DNA of 64,000 bases from Lachnospiraceae bacterium. GTDB taxonomy: Bacteria > Bacillota > Clostridia > Lachnospirales > Lachnospiraceae. The stretch's first letter is position 1, and each line of letters starts with the position of its first letter. A program made the translations under genes and the position numbers. The stretch lies in contig FZRB01000011.1 in NCBI GenBank assembly GCA_900199595.1, positions 62,001 to 126,000 of the forward strand, read 5' to 3'. The notes beneath the pieces were generated by a model that was not told where the DNA came from, ran no database searches, and saw nothing but the letters and a program-made list of their open reading frames with translations. This document shows, piece by piece, positions 34,097-41,659 of the stretch.

Positions 34097-35902
34097 ATGC
34101 AGGCAATTATTCTTGCAGCCGGAATGGGAAAGCGTCTCAAGGAGCTGACACGAAATAATACCAAATGTATGGTAAAGGTAAATGGTGTCACTCTGATAGA
34201 CAGGATGCTGCATCAGATAGATAAGCATTCCTTATCCAGAATAGTTATTGTTGTTGGATATGAAGGGCAGAAGCTTATCGATTATATAGGAACGCTGGAT
34301 ATAAAAACTCCTATAGTTTATGTGGAAAACAGTATATATGACAAGACTAATAACATATATTCACTTGCGCTGGCAAAGGATTATCTGACAAAGGAGGATA
34401 CGCTTCTTTTTGAGTCAGATATTATTTTTGAGGATTCTGTTCTGGAGGAGCTTTTATCAGATCCAAGGGATACCCTTGCTCTGGTAGACAAATACGAACC
34501 ATGGATGGACGGAACCTGCGTAAAGCTTGCACAGGATGACAGCATAGCACAGTTTGTTCCGGGAAAACAGTTCGACTACAGTGAAACAGATGAATATTAT
34601 AAAACAGTAAATATATATAAGTTCAGCAGGGAATTTTCCCAGTCACATTATGTGCCGTTTCTTGATGCTTATCAGAAGGCACTGGGCGAAAATGAATACT
34701 ATGAGCAGGTGCTTCGAGTAATCACTATGCTTGATGCTCCTGCTATAAGAGGAAAAAGATTAACCGGGCAGAGGTGGTATGAGATCGATGACATCCAGGA
34801 TCTGGATATAGCTGAGTCACTTTTTGCTGAGGATGATGAGAGAATCAATCTTATACACAGCAGATATGGAGGTTTCTGGCGCTATCCAAAGCTTCTGGAC
34901 TTCTGTTATCTGGTTAATCCCTATTATCCACCAAAGAAGCTTAAGGATGAACTTAAGGCAAGCTTTGATGTTCTGCTTACTGAGTACCCCAGCGGCATGA
35001 AGGTTAACAGCCTTCTGGCTGCAAAGAACTTCGGTGTTCATCAGGAAAATATCCTGGTGGGAAATGGAGCGGCCGAGCTTATCAAATCCCTTATGAATCA
35101 TTTGTCCGGAGTAACGGGATTCATAAGGCCTACATTTGAGGAGTACCCTAACAGATATGCTGTAGATAGTTCTGTTTATTTTGTTCCAGATAACAAAGAT
35201 TATTCATATACTGCAGATGATCTGATAGATTTCTTTGATGATAAATCTATCGATAATCTGGTTGTGGTTAATCCTGATAATCCTTCAGGAAACTATATAA
35301 CAAAGAAGGGTATTTTGAGGCTGGTTGAATGGGCTGCGGCTAAAGGAATCAAGCTTCTGATAGATGAATCATTTGTAGATTTTGCGGATGAAGAGGATAA
35401 TTCGCTTATTGATCAGAAGATTCTTGATGCTAATTCACACCTTTTTGTAATGAAAAGCATATCCAAGTCTTATGGAGTTCCGGGACTCCGTCTGGGCGTC
35501 CTTGCGTCAGGTGATACCGAAACTGTGGCGTTAATGAAGAAGGATGTGGCTATATGGAATATTAATTCCTTCGCTGAGTATTATATGCAGATTGAAGAAA
35601 AGTATAAAAAAGATTACGCCGCAGGTCTTGTCAGATACAGGCAGGAGAGGAAGAGATTTGTTGACAGGCTTTCCACTGTAAAGGGTCTCAGGGTGATTCC
35701 TTCCCAGGCTAATTTTGTAATGGTAGAGCTTGATTCGAAAATGTCACCAAGAGAGCTTCTGAAAGTAATGCTCGTGAAGCATAACATACTTATAAAAGAA
35801 CTGACGGGTAAAACAAATGGAGGAAATTATCTGAGATTTGCCATCAGGGATGAAAAGGATAATGACAAGCTGGTTGATGCACTGATTGAAGAATTATCAT
35901 AG
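34097..35902 (+). CDS. Fused cytidylyltransferase and PLP aminotransferase
   Basis: The 601-residue protein joins two enzymes. Residues 1 to about 245 are a LicC/PntC-like nucleotidyltransferase (AIILAAGMGKRLKELT, KCMVKVNGVTLIDRML, ENSIYDKTNNIYSL, LLFESDIIFED). Residues about 255-601 are a fold-type I aminotransferase of the HisC/CobD kind: ENILVGNGAAELIKSL, VVNPDNPSGNYI, LLIDESFVDF, and the PLP-binding Lys457 in KSISKSYGVPGLRLG. The likely logic is that the C-terminal half aminates a phosphorylated keto or aldehyde compound and the N-terminal half activates the amino phosphate as a CDP ester. PntC fused to an aminotransferase is known for aminoethylphosphonate, but no PEP mutase is near. The next gene is a TagF-like transferase, 17 bases on. 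Confidence 0.82.
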   Translation: MQAIILAAGMGKRLKELTRNNTKCMVKVNGVTLIDRMLHQIDKHSLSRIVIVVGYEGQKLIDYIGTLDIKTPIVYVENSIYDKTNNIYSLALAKDYLTKEDTLLFESDIIFEDSVLEELLSDPRDTLALVDKYEPWMDGTCVKLAQDDSIAQFVPGKQFDYSETDEYYKTVNIYKFSREFSQSHYVPFLDAYQKALGENEYYEQVLRVITMLDAPAIRGKRLTGQRWYEIDDIQDLDIAESLFAEDDERINLIHSRYGGFWRYPKLLDFCYLVNPYYPPKKLKDELKASFDVLLTEYPSGMKVNSLLAAKNFGVHQENILVGNGAAELIKSLMNHLSGVTGFIRPTFEEYPNRYAVDSSVYFVPDNKDYSYTADDLIDFFDDKSIDNLVVVNPDNPSGNYITKKGILRLVEWAAAKGIKLLIDESFVDFADEEDNSLIDQKILDANSHLFVMKSISKSYGVPGLRLGVLASGDTETVALMKKDVAIWNINSFAEYYMQIEEKYKKDYAAGLVRYRQERKRFVDRLSTVKGLRVIPSQANFVMVELDSKMSPRELLKVMLVKHNILIKELTGKTNGGNYLRFAIRDEKDNDKLVDALIEELS

Positions 35903-35919
35903 AGGATAGGTAAATATAA

Positions 35920-37134
35920 ATGTTTCTATACATAGACCCCGGTACCGGGAGCATGCTTTTTACAATATTAATAGGTCTTTTTGGAACTGCTACTTATTTC
36001 TTCAGGAATCTGATCATGAAGCTTAAATTCTCTTCACATGGAAAGGTTGAAGTGGAGGATAAGCTTCCGCTGGTTATTTTTTCTGATCATAAGAGATATT
36101 GGAATGTATTTGAGCCGATATGTAATGAACTGGAAAAGCGTAAGATTAAGTGCGTATACATGACTGAATCTGAGGATGATCCTGTTCTAAGTAAGGACTA
36201 TGAATATATAGAAGGAAGATTTATCGGATCCGGTAATAAGGCGTACGCAAAGTTAAATGTACTGCGTGCGAAGATACTGCTTTCTACAACTCCGAGTCTG
36301 GACGTATTTCAATGGAAACGGTCGAAGGATGTGGAGTACTATGTTCACATACCTCATGCATCAAGTGACATTTCCATCTATAAAATGTTTGGTATTGATT
36401 ATTATGATTCAATCCTGCTTTCCGGCGAATATCAGGGAGACCAGATAAGGCAGCTTGAGGAGAAGAGACGCCTCCCGGCTAAAGAGATAGAATATGTCGG
36501 TATTCCATATTTTGATGAGATGAAGAAGAGACTGGATGAGGAAAAGAAGACTGATAAAGAACTATCTACAAGAACTGTTCTTCTTGCTCCATCCTGGGGA
36601 CCTAACAGTATTCTGAATCGGTTTGGTGCGGATTTTATCAAACGTCTGATTGATACGGGCTATAAGGTAATCGTCAGACCACATCCTCAGAGCTACACTT
36701 CCGAAAAGGAAATGATCGATAAATTGAAATCAGAGTTTTCTGAAAGTGATATGTTCAAATGGAACAGTGACAATGATAATTTCAATGTACTTAATGAATC
36801 GGATATACTTATCTCTGATTTTTCAGGTGTAATATTTGACTATGCGCTTGTGTATGATAAGCCGGTTATATATGCACAGGCAGAGTTTGATTCTTCGACC
36901 TATGATGCAGCGTGGATAGATGACGAGCTGTGGACATTTAAGGTGCTGCCGACTATAGGAAGGGAGCTTTCTGAGGAAGATTTCTCTGATATGAAGAAGA
37001 TAATAGATGAATGTATAGCCAGTGAAGAGTATCAGGCCGGCCGAGACAAGGCGAGAGAAGAGACCTGGATGTATCCGGGCGAAGGCGCAGTCCGGGTAGT
37101 AGATTATCTGGAAAAAAAGCTGAGTGCTGAATAG
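35920..37134 (+). CDS. CDP-glycerol glycerophosphotransferase family protein
   Basis: The 404-residue protein has an N-terminal membrane segment (FLYIDPGTGSMLFTILIGLF) and a TagB/TagF-type GT-B transferase domain. Typical marks are KILLSTTPSLDVFQ, YYVHIPHASSDIS (an HxxH-like motif), VLLAPSWGPNSIL, VIVRPHPQSY and LISDFSGVIFDYALV. Family members move glycerol-, ribitol- or other polyol-phosphates from a CDP carrier onto wall polymers. Following the fused cytidylyltransferase-aminotransferase, it may use the CDP-activated amino compound that the fusion makes. It is a single-domain size, unlike the bigger TagF polymerases, so it could add one residue only. Confidence 0.82.
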   Translation: MFLYIDPGTGSMLFTILIGLFGTATYFFRNLIMKLKFSSHGKVEVEDKLPLVIFSDHKRYWNVFEPICNELEKRKIKCVYMTESEDDPVLSKDYEYIEGRFIGSGNKAYAKLNVLRAKILLSTTPSLDVFQWKRSKDVEYYVHIPHASSDISIYKMFGIDYYDSILLSGEYQGDQIRQLEEKRRLPAKEIEYVGIPYFDEMKKRLDEEKKTDKELSTRTVLLAPSWGPNSILNRFGADFIKRLIDTGYKVIVRPHPQSYTSEKEMIDKLKSEFSESDMFKWNSDNDNFNVLNESDILISDFSGVIFDYALVYDKPVIYAQAEFDSSTYDAAWIDDELWTFKVLPTIGRELSEEDFSDMKKIIDECIASEEYQAGRDKAREETWMYPGEGAVRVVDYLEKKLSAE

Positions 37135-37203
37135 TTGATAATTCAGTTTGATATATGAAGTATTAGAAAAGAAGTGATATTTATAAAGTAAGAGGGAAGT
37201 AAA

Positions 37204-38178
37204 ATGCAATTAAAAAAGGTTGAACCTGCAGAGGAACAAAAGAGTAACAGTGAGGGAATGCCAGGATCGGGGATTGTTGATAGCGCGGTTCAGGAAAGCG
37301 GCGCACCAAGCAATAATGAGTTCTTCAATCCGGAGCTGGAGTTTGATCCGATAGGAGACGGGATATTCGATACACCGAAGGTGACTACTACACCAAACGA
37401 TCCATATAATACCGTGGTGAATGATCCATATAATACCGGTGCAAACAATACATACAATACCGGTGCAAACAATGCATACAATACCGGAATAAACAATACA
37501 TACAATACCGGTATGAATAATACATACAACACAGGTATGAATAGTACATATTCAGGAGGTACAAACTCTCCATATAGCAGCTCAAATACCAATAACTATT
37601 ATACTAATACCAATACAAATGGATCATATGGAAATGGTACAAATAATAATGCAGGTGCGCCTTATAATTCAAATGAAAATGATAAATATGATCCATCCAC
37701 CCATCCACGTAAGCTGACTAAGAAGGAATTCTTTGACAGTCCTAGAAACCGTAAGGACAGGGACAGAATAATCATCAGTGCCATAGTCGTTATCGCTACG
37801 GCTATTTTTGACGTTATAAGAACAGATTTCTGGCTGTCAGCCTTAAAGAAGCAGATAGACTTTGTTAATGATATGTCAGAACAGCTCGGCATGTCAGAAT
37901 ATGTGATAGACACCCAGAAGATAATGACCACACAGATTATAGTTTCTGTAATCCTGGTTGCATTGGGACTGGGTATACTTATACTTAAGAGCAGAGCCTG
38001 TGCTGTTGCGGGATTTGTACTTACAGTAATTAATTTTGTGTCAACATTAAGGTCAGTTCACCAGTTCAAATGGTACTGGGCCATGATCGCATTTGTCTAT
38101 GCCATCGCAGCTACTTTCAGCTTCGCAAGCAACTGGAAGGATTACGAAGAAAATGGTGACTGGAAACGGGAATGGTAA
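37204..38178 (+). CDS. Asn/Thr-repeat membrane protein of unknown function
   Basis: The 324-residue protein has a disordered N-terminal region holding repeats of YNTGANNT type (about residues 65-117), followed by a Ser/Asn/Thr/Gly-rich stretch. Residues about 190-324 hold four membrane helices (starting RIIISAIVVIATAIFDVI, then IIVSVILVALGLGILIL, VAGFVLTVINFV, AMIAFVYAIAATFSF). GAGGGAAG precedes the ATG. No family is recognised. Similar proteins with a glutamine, asparagine or tyrosine-rich cytoplasmic tail before a small membrane domain are common in Lachnospiraceae. Confidence 0.6.
   Translation: MQLKKVEPAEEQKSNSEGMPGSGIVDSAVQESGAPSNNEFFNPELEFDPIGDGIFDTPKVTTTPNDPYNTVVNDPYNTGANNTYNTGANNAYNTGINNTYNTGMNNTYNTGMNSTYSGGTNSPYSSSNTNNYYTNTNTNGSYGNGTNNNAGAPYNSNENDKYDPSTHPRKLTKKEFFDSPRNRKDRDRIIISAIVVIATAIFDVIRTDFWLSALKKQIDFVNDMSEQLGMSEYVIDTQKIMTTQIIVSVILVALGLGILILKSRACAVAGFVLTVINFVSTLRSVHQFKWYWAMIAFVYAIAATFSFASNWKDYEENGDWKREW
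37407..37550 (+). repeat. Six tandem 24-base repeats
   Basis: Six consecutive units of 24 bases run from 37407 to 37550, with the middle four closest to each other (CAATACCGGTGCAAACAATA-type). Each codes for 8 residues of the form YNTGxNNx. The frame is kept because the unit is a multiple of three. Confidence 0.9.
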
Positions 38179-38189
38179 CGAAACATTGT

Positions 38190-38218
38190 TTGCTTTTTAT
38201 ATGCATACAAGGTATAAT
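38190..38218 (+). promoter_or_regulatory. Sigma-A promoter of the asp23-nusB operon
   Basis: A perfect TATAAT (38213-38218) and TTGCTT (38190-38195) are separated by 17 bases. Transcription would start near 38225, giving a leader of about 45 bases before the Asp23-family gene. Confidence 0.65.
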
Positions 38219-38270
38219 TGACTATGTATGTGAAATTCACTTGGAATCATAACAGGGAGGATTTATACCC

Positions 38271-38651
38271 ATGGCTGATAATAATAAAGAAAACAAATAC
38301 GTTCTTGATAATGGCAGTAACGAAGGCATCATTCAGATAGCTGATGATGTGGTTTCCAGCATAGTCGGACTGGCGGTTACCGAGGTTGACGGTGTGTCCA
38401 AGCTTACCGGTGATATAACCAGAGAAATCATTTCAAAGCTTGGAAAGAATAACCTGTCAAAGGGCATTAAAGTTACCTATGAAGAGGATTCTGTCAGTGT
38501 GGATGTATCTGTCTGCGTTAAGTTCGGATATAACATAGTTGAAGTTTCAAAGGCAGTCCAGGATAAGGTTAAGCAGTCACTGCTTACTATGACCGGCCTT
38601 AAGTGCTCTGTGGTCAATGTAAGAGTATCAAATATCGATTTCACTGAATAA
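38271..38651 (+). CDS. Asp23/Gls24 family envelope-associated protein
   Basis: The 126-residue protein matches the Asp23/Gls24 (AMAP) family in its core: IIQIADDVVSSIVGLAVTEVDGV, then VSVDVSVCVKFGYNIVEVSKAVQDKV, and a C-terminal VVNVRVSNIDF. Family members sit at the membrane and are linked to cell envelope stress. GGGAGG lies 12 bases upstream of the ATG. In many Clostridia this gene precedes nusB, as it does here. Confidence 0.92.
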   Translation: MADNNKENKYVLDNGSNEGIIQIADDVVSSIVGLAVTEVDGVSKLTGDITREIISKLGKNNLSKGIKVTYEEDSVSVDVSVCVKFGYNIVEVSKAVQDKVKQSLLTMTGLKCSVVNVRVSNIDFTE

Positions 38652-38682
38652 TAAAATCATATACTAATGAGGTGATTAATAA

Positions 38683-39093
38683 ATGACCAGACACGAACTG
38701 AGAGAAGCAATCTTCAAAACTATTTTTCAGATGCCGTTTTTTGATGAAGGCATTCCTGAGCTGAATGGTGATGAGGGCTTTATATCAGAATTCATAGAAG
38801 AGTACAATCCTTCTGATAAGGATAAGGTTTACATAATATTAAAGATCAGGGGCATTTCTGATAATCTGTCTTCCATAGATGATAAAATCGAGAAAAACAG
38901 CAATGGCTGGAAGTTGTCAAGAATCGGAAAGACTGAGCTTGCAATTTTAAGAGTTGCAGTTTATGAGATCCTGTATGACAGCGACATACCTGATAAGGTT
39001 GCTATCAATGAAGCAGTGGAGCTGTCGAAGGAATATGCTGATGAAAAATCATCTGCATTTGTAAATGGAGTTCTGTCGGGACTTGTTCTATGA
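38683..39093 (+). CDS. nusB: Transcription antitermination factor NusB
   Basis: The 136-residue all-helical protein has NusB marks: MTRHELREAIFKTIFQM at the N-terminus, and the C-terminal WKLSRIGKTELAILRVAVYEI, PDKVAINEAVELSKEYA and SSAFVNGVLSGL. With NusE it binds boxA of rRNA leaders to allow antitermination. AGGTG lies upstream. Its last 4 bases (ATGA) overlap the xseA start, a coupled arrangement. Confidence 0.95.
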   Translation: MTRHELREAIFKTIFQMPFFDEGIPELNGDEGFISEFIEEYNPSDKDKVYIILKIRGISDNLSSIDDKIEKNSNGWKLSRIGKTELAILRVAVYEILYDSDIPDKVAINEAVELSKEYADEKSSAFVNGVLSGLVL

Positions 39094-40277
39094 AATATTA
39101 CACTGTCGGACAAATTAATACATATATCAAAAATATAATTGAAAGTGATTATCTCTTAAAAAACCTGATAATAAAGGGCGAGGTATCCAATTGTAAATAT
39201 CATAGCATGGGGCATATTTATTTTTCCTTAAAGGATGAGAATGGCTCCATGCCTTCAGTTATGTTTAAGGGAAATGTACCCTCAGGCCTTAAGTTTCGTC
39301 TGGAGGATGGCCAGAGTGTTTTTGTTCAGGGCTCGATCAGTGTTTATGAGAGAGATGGACGTTATCAGCTCTACGCCAGAAAGATCGTTCAGGATGAAGA
39401 TACAAAAGGAAAGCTTTTTGCTGAATATGAAAAGCTGAAACAGAGGCTGTATGAAGAGGGGCTTTTTGATTTTGAAGTAAAGAAAAAGATTCCTGAATTT
39501 CCACGTAAGGTCGGAATAGTAACGGCTCAGACAGGAGCGGCTATTCAGGATATCATGAATATAGCTAAGAGACGTAATCCATACGTACAGCTGATTCTTT
39601 ATCCTGCCAAGGTTCAGGGAGAGGGGGCAGCTGAGACAATAGCCCGGGGTATCAGAAAGCTTGATACAATGGGGCTGGATACGATCATAGTCGGAAGGGG
39701 CGGCGGCTCCATAGAAGACCTGTGGGCATTCAATGAGGAAATAGTGGCACGGACCATATACGAAGCAAAAACGCCGATCATTTCCGGAACAGGTCATGAG
39801 GTGGATAATACCATAGCGGACTATGTGGCAGACCTGAGAGCTCCCACACCGTCAGCAGCGGCGGAGCTTGCCATACCAGATGTTATGTCAACCATACGGA
39901 ATGTCAGTTCACTCAGACTTCAGCTGGACAGAAGCATAAACAATAAAGTTCAGGAGCATAAATCAAAACTCCAGAATCTGAGACTTCGTCTGGATGCTAA
40001 GAGTCCTGAGAAAATGCTTCGGGACAGACAGCAGTATCTGGTAAGTCTGACGGATGGTTTACATAATTCTATGATGAATAAATTCAATTCATATCAGAGA
40101 CGCTTTGAAGTATCAGTGGCAAGACTGGATGGTCTTTCTCCTACAGCCAAGCTTAAGGGAGGCTTCGGATATGTTGAGGCAGGAGATAAACCACTTACAT
40201 CAGTGAAGCAGGTGAAGAGTGGAGATATAGTTAACATAACTATTAGTGATGGAAGTCTTAAAACAATTGTACAGTGA
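39090..40277 (+). CDS. xseA: Exodeoxyribonuclease VII large subunit
   Basis: The 395-residue protein starts with the OB-fold domain (YTVGQINTYIKNIIESD, LIIKGEVSNCKYHSMGHIYFSLKDE). The catalytic core holds FPRKVGIVTAQTGAAIQDI, VQGEGAAETIARGI, VGRGGGSIEDLWAFNEE and ISGTGHEVDNTIADYVADLR, followed by a coiled-coil C-terminal region. It forms a complex with many XseB subunits and degrades single-stranded DNA. It overlaps nusB by 4 bases and lies 28 bases before xseB. The usual length is about 400-450 residues, so this is complete. Confidence 0.97.
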   Translation: MKYYTVGQINTYIKNIIESDYLLKNLIIKGEVSNCKYHSMGHIYFSLKDENGSMPSVMFKGNVPSGLKFRLEDGQSVFVQGSISVYERDGRYQLYARKIVQDEDTKGKLFAEYEKLKQRLYEEGLFDFEVKKKIPEFPRKVGIVTAQTGAAIQDIMNIAKRRNPYVQLILYPAKVQGEGAAETIARGIRKLDTMGLDTIIVGRGGGSIEDLWAFNEEIVARTIYEAKTPIISGTGHEVDNTIADYVADLRAPTPSAAAELAIPDVMSTIRNVSSLRLQLDRSINNKVQEHKSKLQNLRLRLDAKSPEKMLRDRQQYLVSLTDGLHNSMMNKFNSYQRRFEVSVARLDGLSPTAKLKGGFGYVEAGDKPLTSVKQVKSGDIVNITISDGSLKTIVQ

Positions 40278-40305
40278 TGATAAATCACATAAAGAGGATA
40301 ATATA

Positions 40306-40524
40306 ATGCCTAGCAAAACAAAGAAAGAATCGGAAGAAAAGGAATTTGATATAGAGAAAGCTCTGGCGCGTCTCGAGGAGATAAATCAGGAGCTTGCCAA
40401 GTCCGGCACTACTTTAAAGGACTCCATGGCTCTTTATAAAGAAGGAGTTGAGCTTGCCGAGAAGTGCAAGGTGAGTCTTGAGGGTGTGGAGAAAGAAATA
40501 CAGATACTGTCGGCAGATGAATGA
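40306..40524 (+). CDS. xseB: Exodeoxyribonuclease VII small subunit
   Basis: The 72-residue helical protein has the XseB signature: FDIEKALARLEEINQELAKS, then LKDSMALYKEGVELAEKCK. The ORF extends upstream to 40246, inside xseA, but ATG 40306 with GAGG eight bases before is the clear start. An unusual Lys/Glu-rich dozen residues precede the family core. It is followed within 13 bases by the dispersed palindrome at 40537. Confidence 0.95.
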   Translation: MPSKTKKESEEKEFDIEKALARLEEINQELAKSGTTLKDSMALYKEGVELAEKCKVSLEGVEKEIQILSADE

Positions 40525-40535
40525 TTTATGTCATA

Positions 40536-40562
40536 GGGTGTCAAAAGGTACTTTTGACACCC
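40536..40562 (+). repeat. Dispersed palindrome family A, copy 2
   Basis: The 25-base core (40537-40561) is identical to 30892-30916, here with an extra G-C pair at the ends. It lies between xseB and ispA and has no T tract after it (CACATCATG), so it is a poor terminator on the plus strand. The rest of the gap, to 40667, is AT-rich without a clear promoter. Confidence 0.8.
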
Positions 40563-40667
40563 ACATCATGTTATTACATAATAGACATTACAAGACATTA
40601 AAATACTTTACAATACATGAAAATATATTACATGAATATAGTTTAAATGATATTACGGGGATTTGAT

Positions 40668-41615
40668 ATGCAGCTTGCGGATATAAATAAATACATAGAA
40701 GATGTCATCAGAGAGTCACTTCCTGATGCCAGTGCTTATCCCTCACATATAGTTGAGGCTATGAATTATGCGATGACGGCCGGTGGGAAGAGGATACGTC
40801 CCACACTTATGTATCTTACATATATGGCTTTTGCTGAGTCGTCAATTAAGGATGTAAGAAACAATAATTATAATGCATTAAATAGTTTAGAAGATTTAGA
40901 TATAGTAGTAAGACCTTTTCTGGCTGCTATAGAAATGATTCATACACATTCTCTGATTCATGATGATCTTCCGGCACTTGATAACGATTCTCTCAGACGT
41001 GGACGACCTACGGTTCATGTTCAGTTTGATGAATCAACTGCCATACTTGCAGGAGATGCGCTTCTTAATAATGCATATGAAGTGATTTCGGAAGGACTTG
41101 TTTCCATTCAAAAGGAATTTAAAGATTCATATTTCAACGCATTTAACATACTAAGCAGAAAAACCGGTAAAAATGGTATGCTTGGCGGTCAGGGACTGGA
41201 TGTAGAGTTATCCGGTTCGAAGATAACTAATGAACAGAGAGACTATATATACGAGAAGAAAACCTCTGCGCTTATTGAAGCTCCGCTTATGATCGGTGCT
41301 GTTCTTGCAGGGGCAGATAATGAAAAGGTTCAGAAGCTGGAAGAAGCCGGACGTTCCATAGGCTTTGCTTTCCAGGTTCAGGATGATATCCTTGATGCAG
41401 TAGGTGATGCTGAGAAGCTCGGTAAGGAAGTGCATCAGGATGAAAGAAATGAAAAGAATACTTTTGTTTCAGAGTATGGAATAGATGCTTCGAGGAAATT
41501 TGTGAAAAATGAATCCGAGAAGGCAGTCGGGATTATCAGTGAGGTTGTTCCTGAAAACGAATATAGAGGGCTGCTGACAGATCTGATCGAGAGTATGATT
41601 ATGAGAGAAAAATAA
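40668..41615 (+). CDS. ispA: Polyprenyl (farnesyl/geranyl) diphosphate synthase
   Basis: The 315-residue protein has both Asp-rich motifs of short-chain prenyl synthases: HDDLPALDNDSLRRGRPTVH and QVQDDILDAVGD. TAGGKRIRP near residue 40 binds IPP, and GGQGLDVE is the expected central motif. It extends dimethylallyl diphosphate with IPP to farnesyl diphosphate, feeding undecaprenyl phosphate synthesis. I chose ATG 40668 with GGGG seven bases upstream rather than the ORF opening at 40647. A loop of about 20 residues (SSIKDVRNNNYNALNSLEDL) is inserted near residue 60 compared with the usual form. Confidence 0.95.
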   Translation: MQLADINKYIEDVIRESLPDASAYPSHIVEAMNYAMTAGGKRIRPTLMYLTYMAFAESSIKDVRNNNYNALNSLEDLDIVVRPFLAAIEMIHTHSLIHDDLPALDNDSLRRGRPTVHVQFDESTAILAGDALLNNAYEVISEGLVSIQKEFKDSYFNAFNILSRKTGKNGMLGGQGLDVELSGSKITNEQRDYIYEKKTSALIEAPLMIGAVLAGADNEKVQKLEEAGRSIGFAFQVQDDILDAVGDAEKLGKEVHQDERNEKNTFVSEYGIDASRKFVKNESEKAVGIISEVVPENEYRGLLTDLIESMIMREK

Positions 41616-41659
41616 CTAATTTTCTCGATGAAAAAGCAAGGTTGAAAGAAGGACATAAG

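Noticed and set aside
34097-35902. Phosphonate (aminoethylphosphonate) pathway
   Set aside because: The cytidylyltransferase-aminotransferase fusion resembles PntC fusions, but the aminotransferase is HisC/CobD-like and no PEP mutase or phosphonopyruvate decarboxylase is in the window. The TPP enzyme at 21932 is acetolactate-synthase sized.
39282-39797. 171-residue minus-strand ORF
   Set aside because: It lies wholly within xseA, whose motifs on the plus strand are unmistakable.
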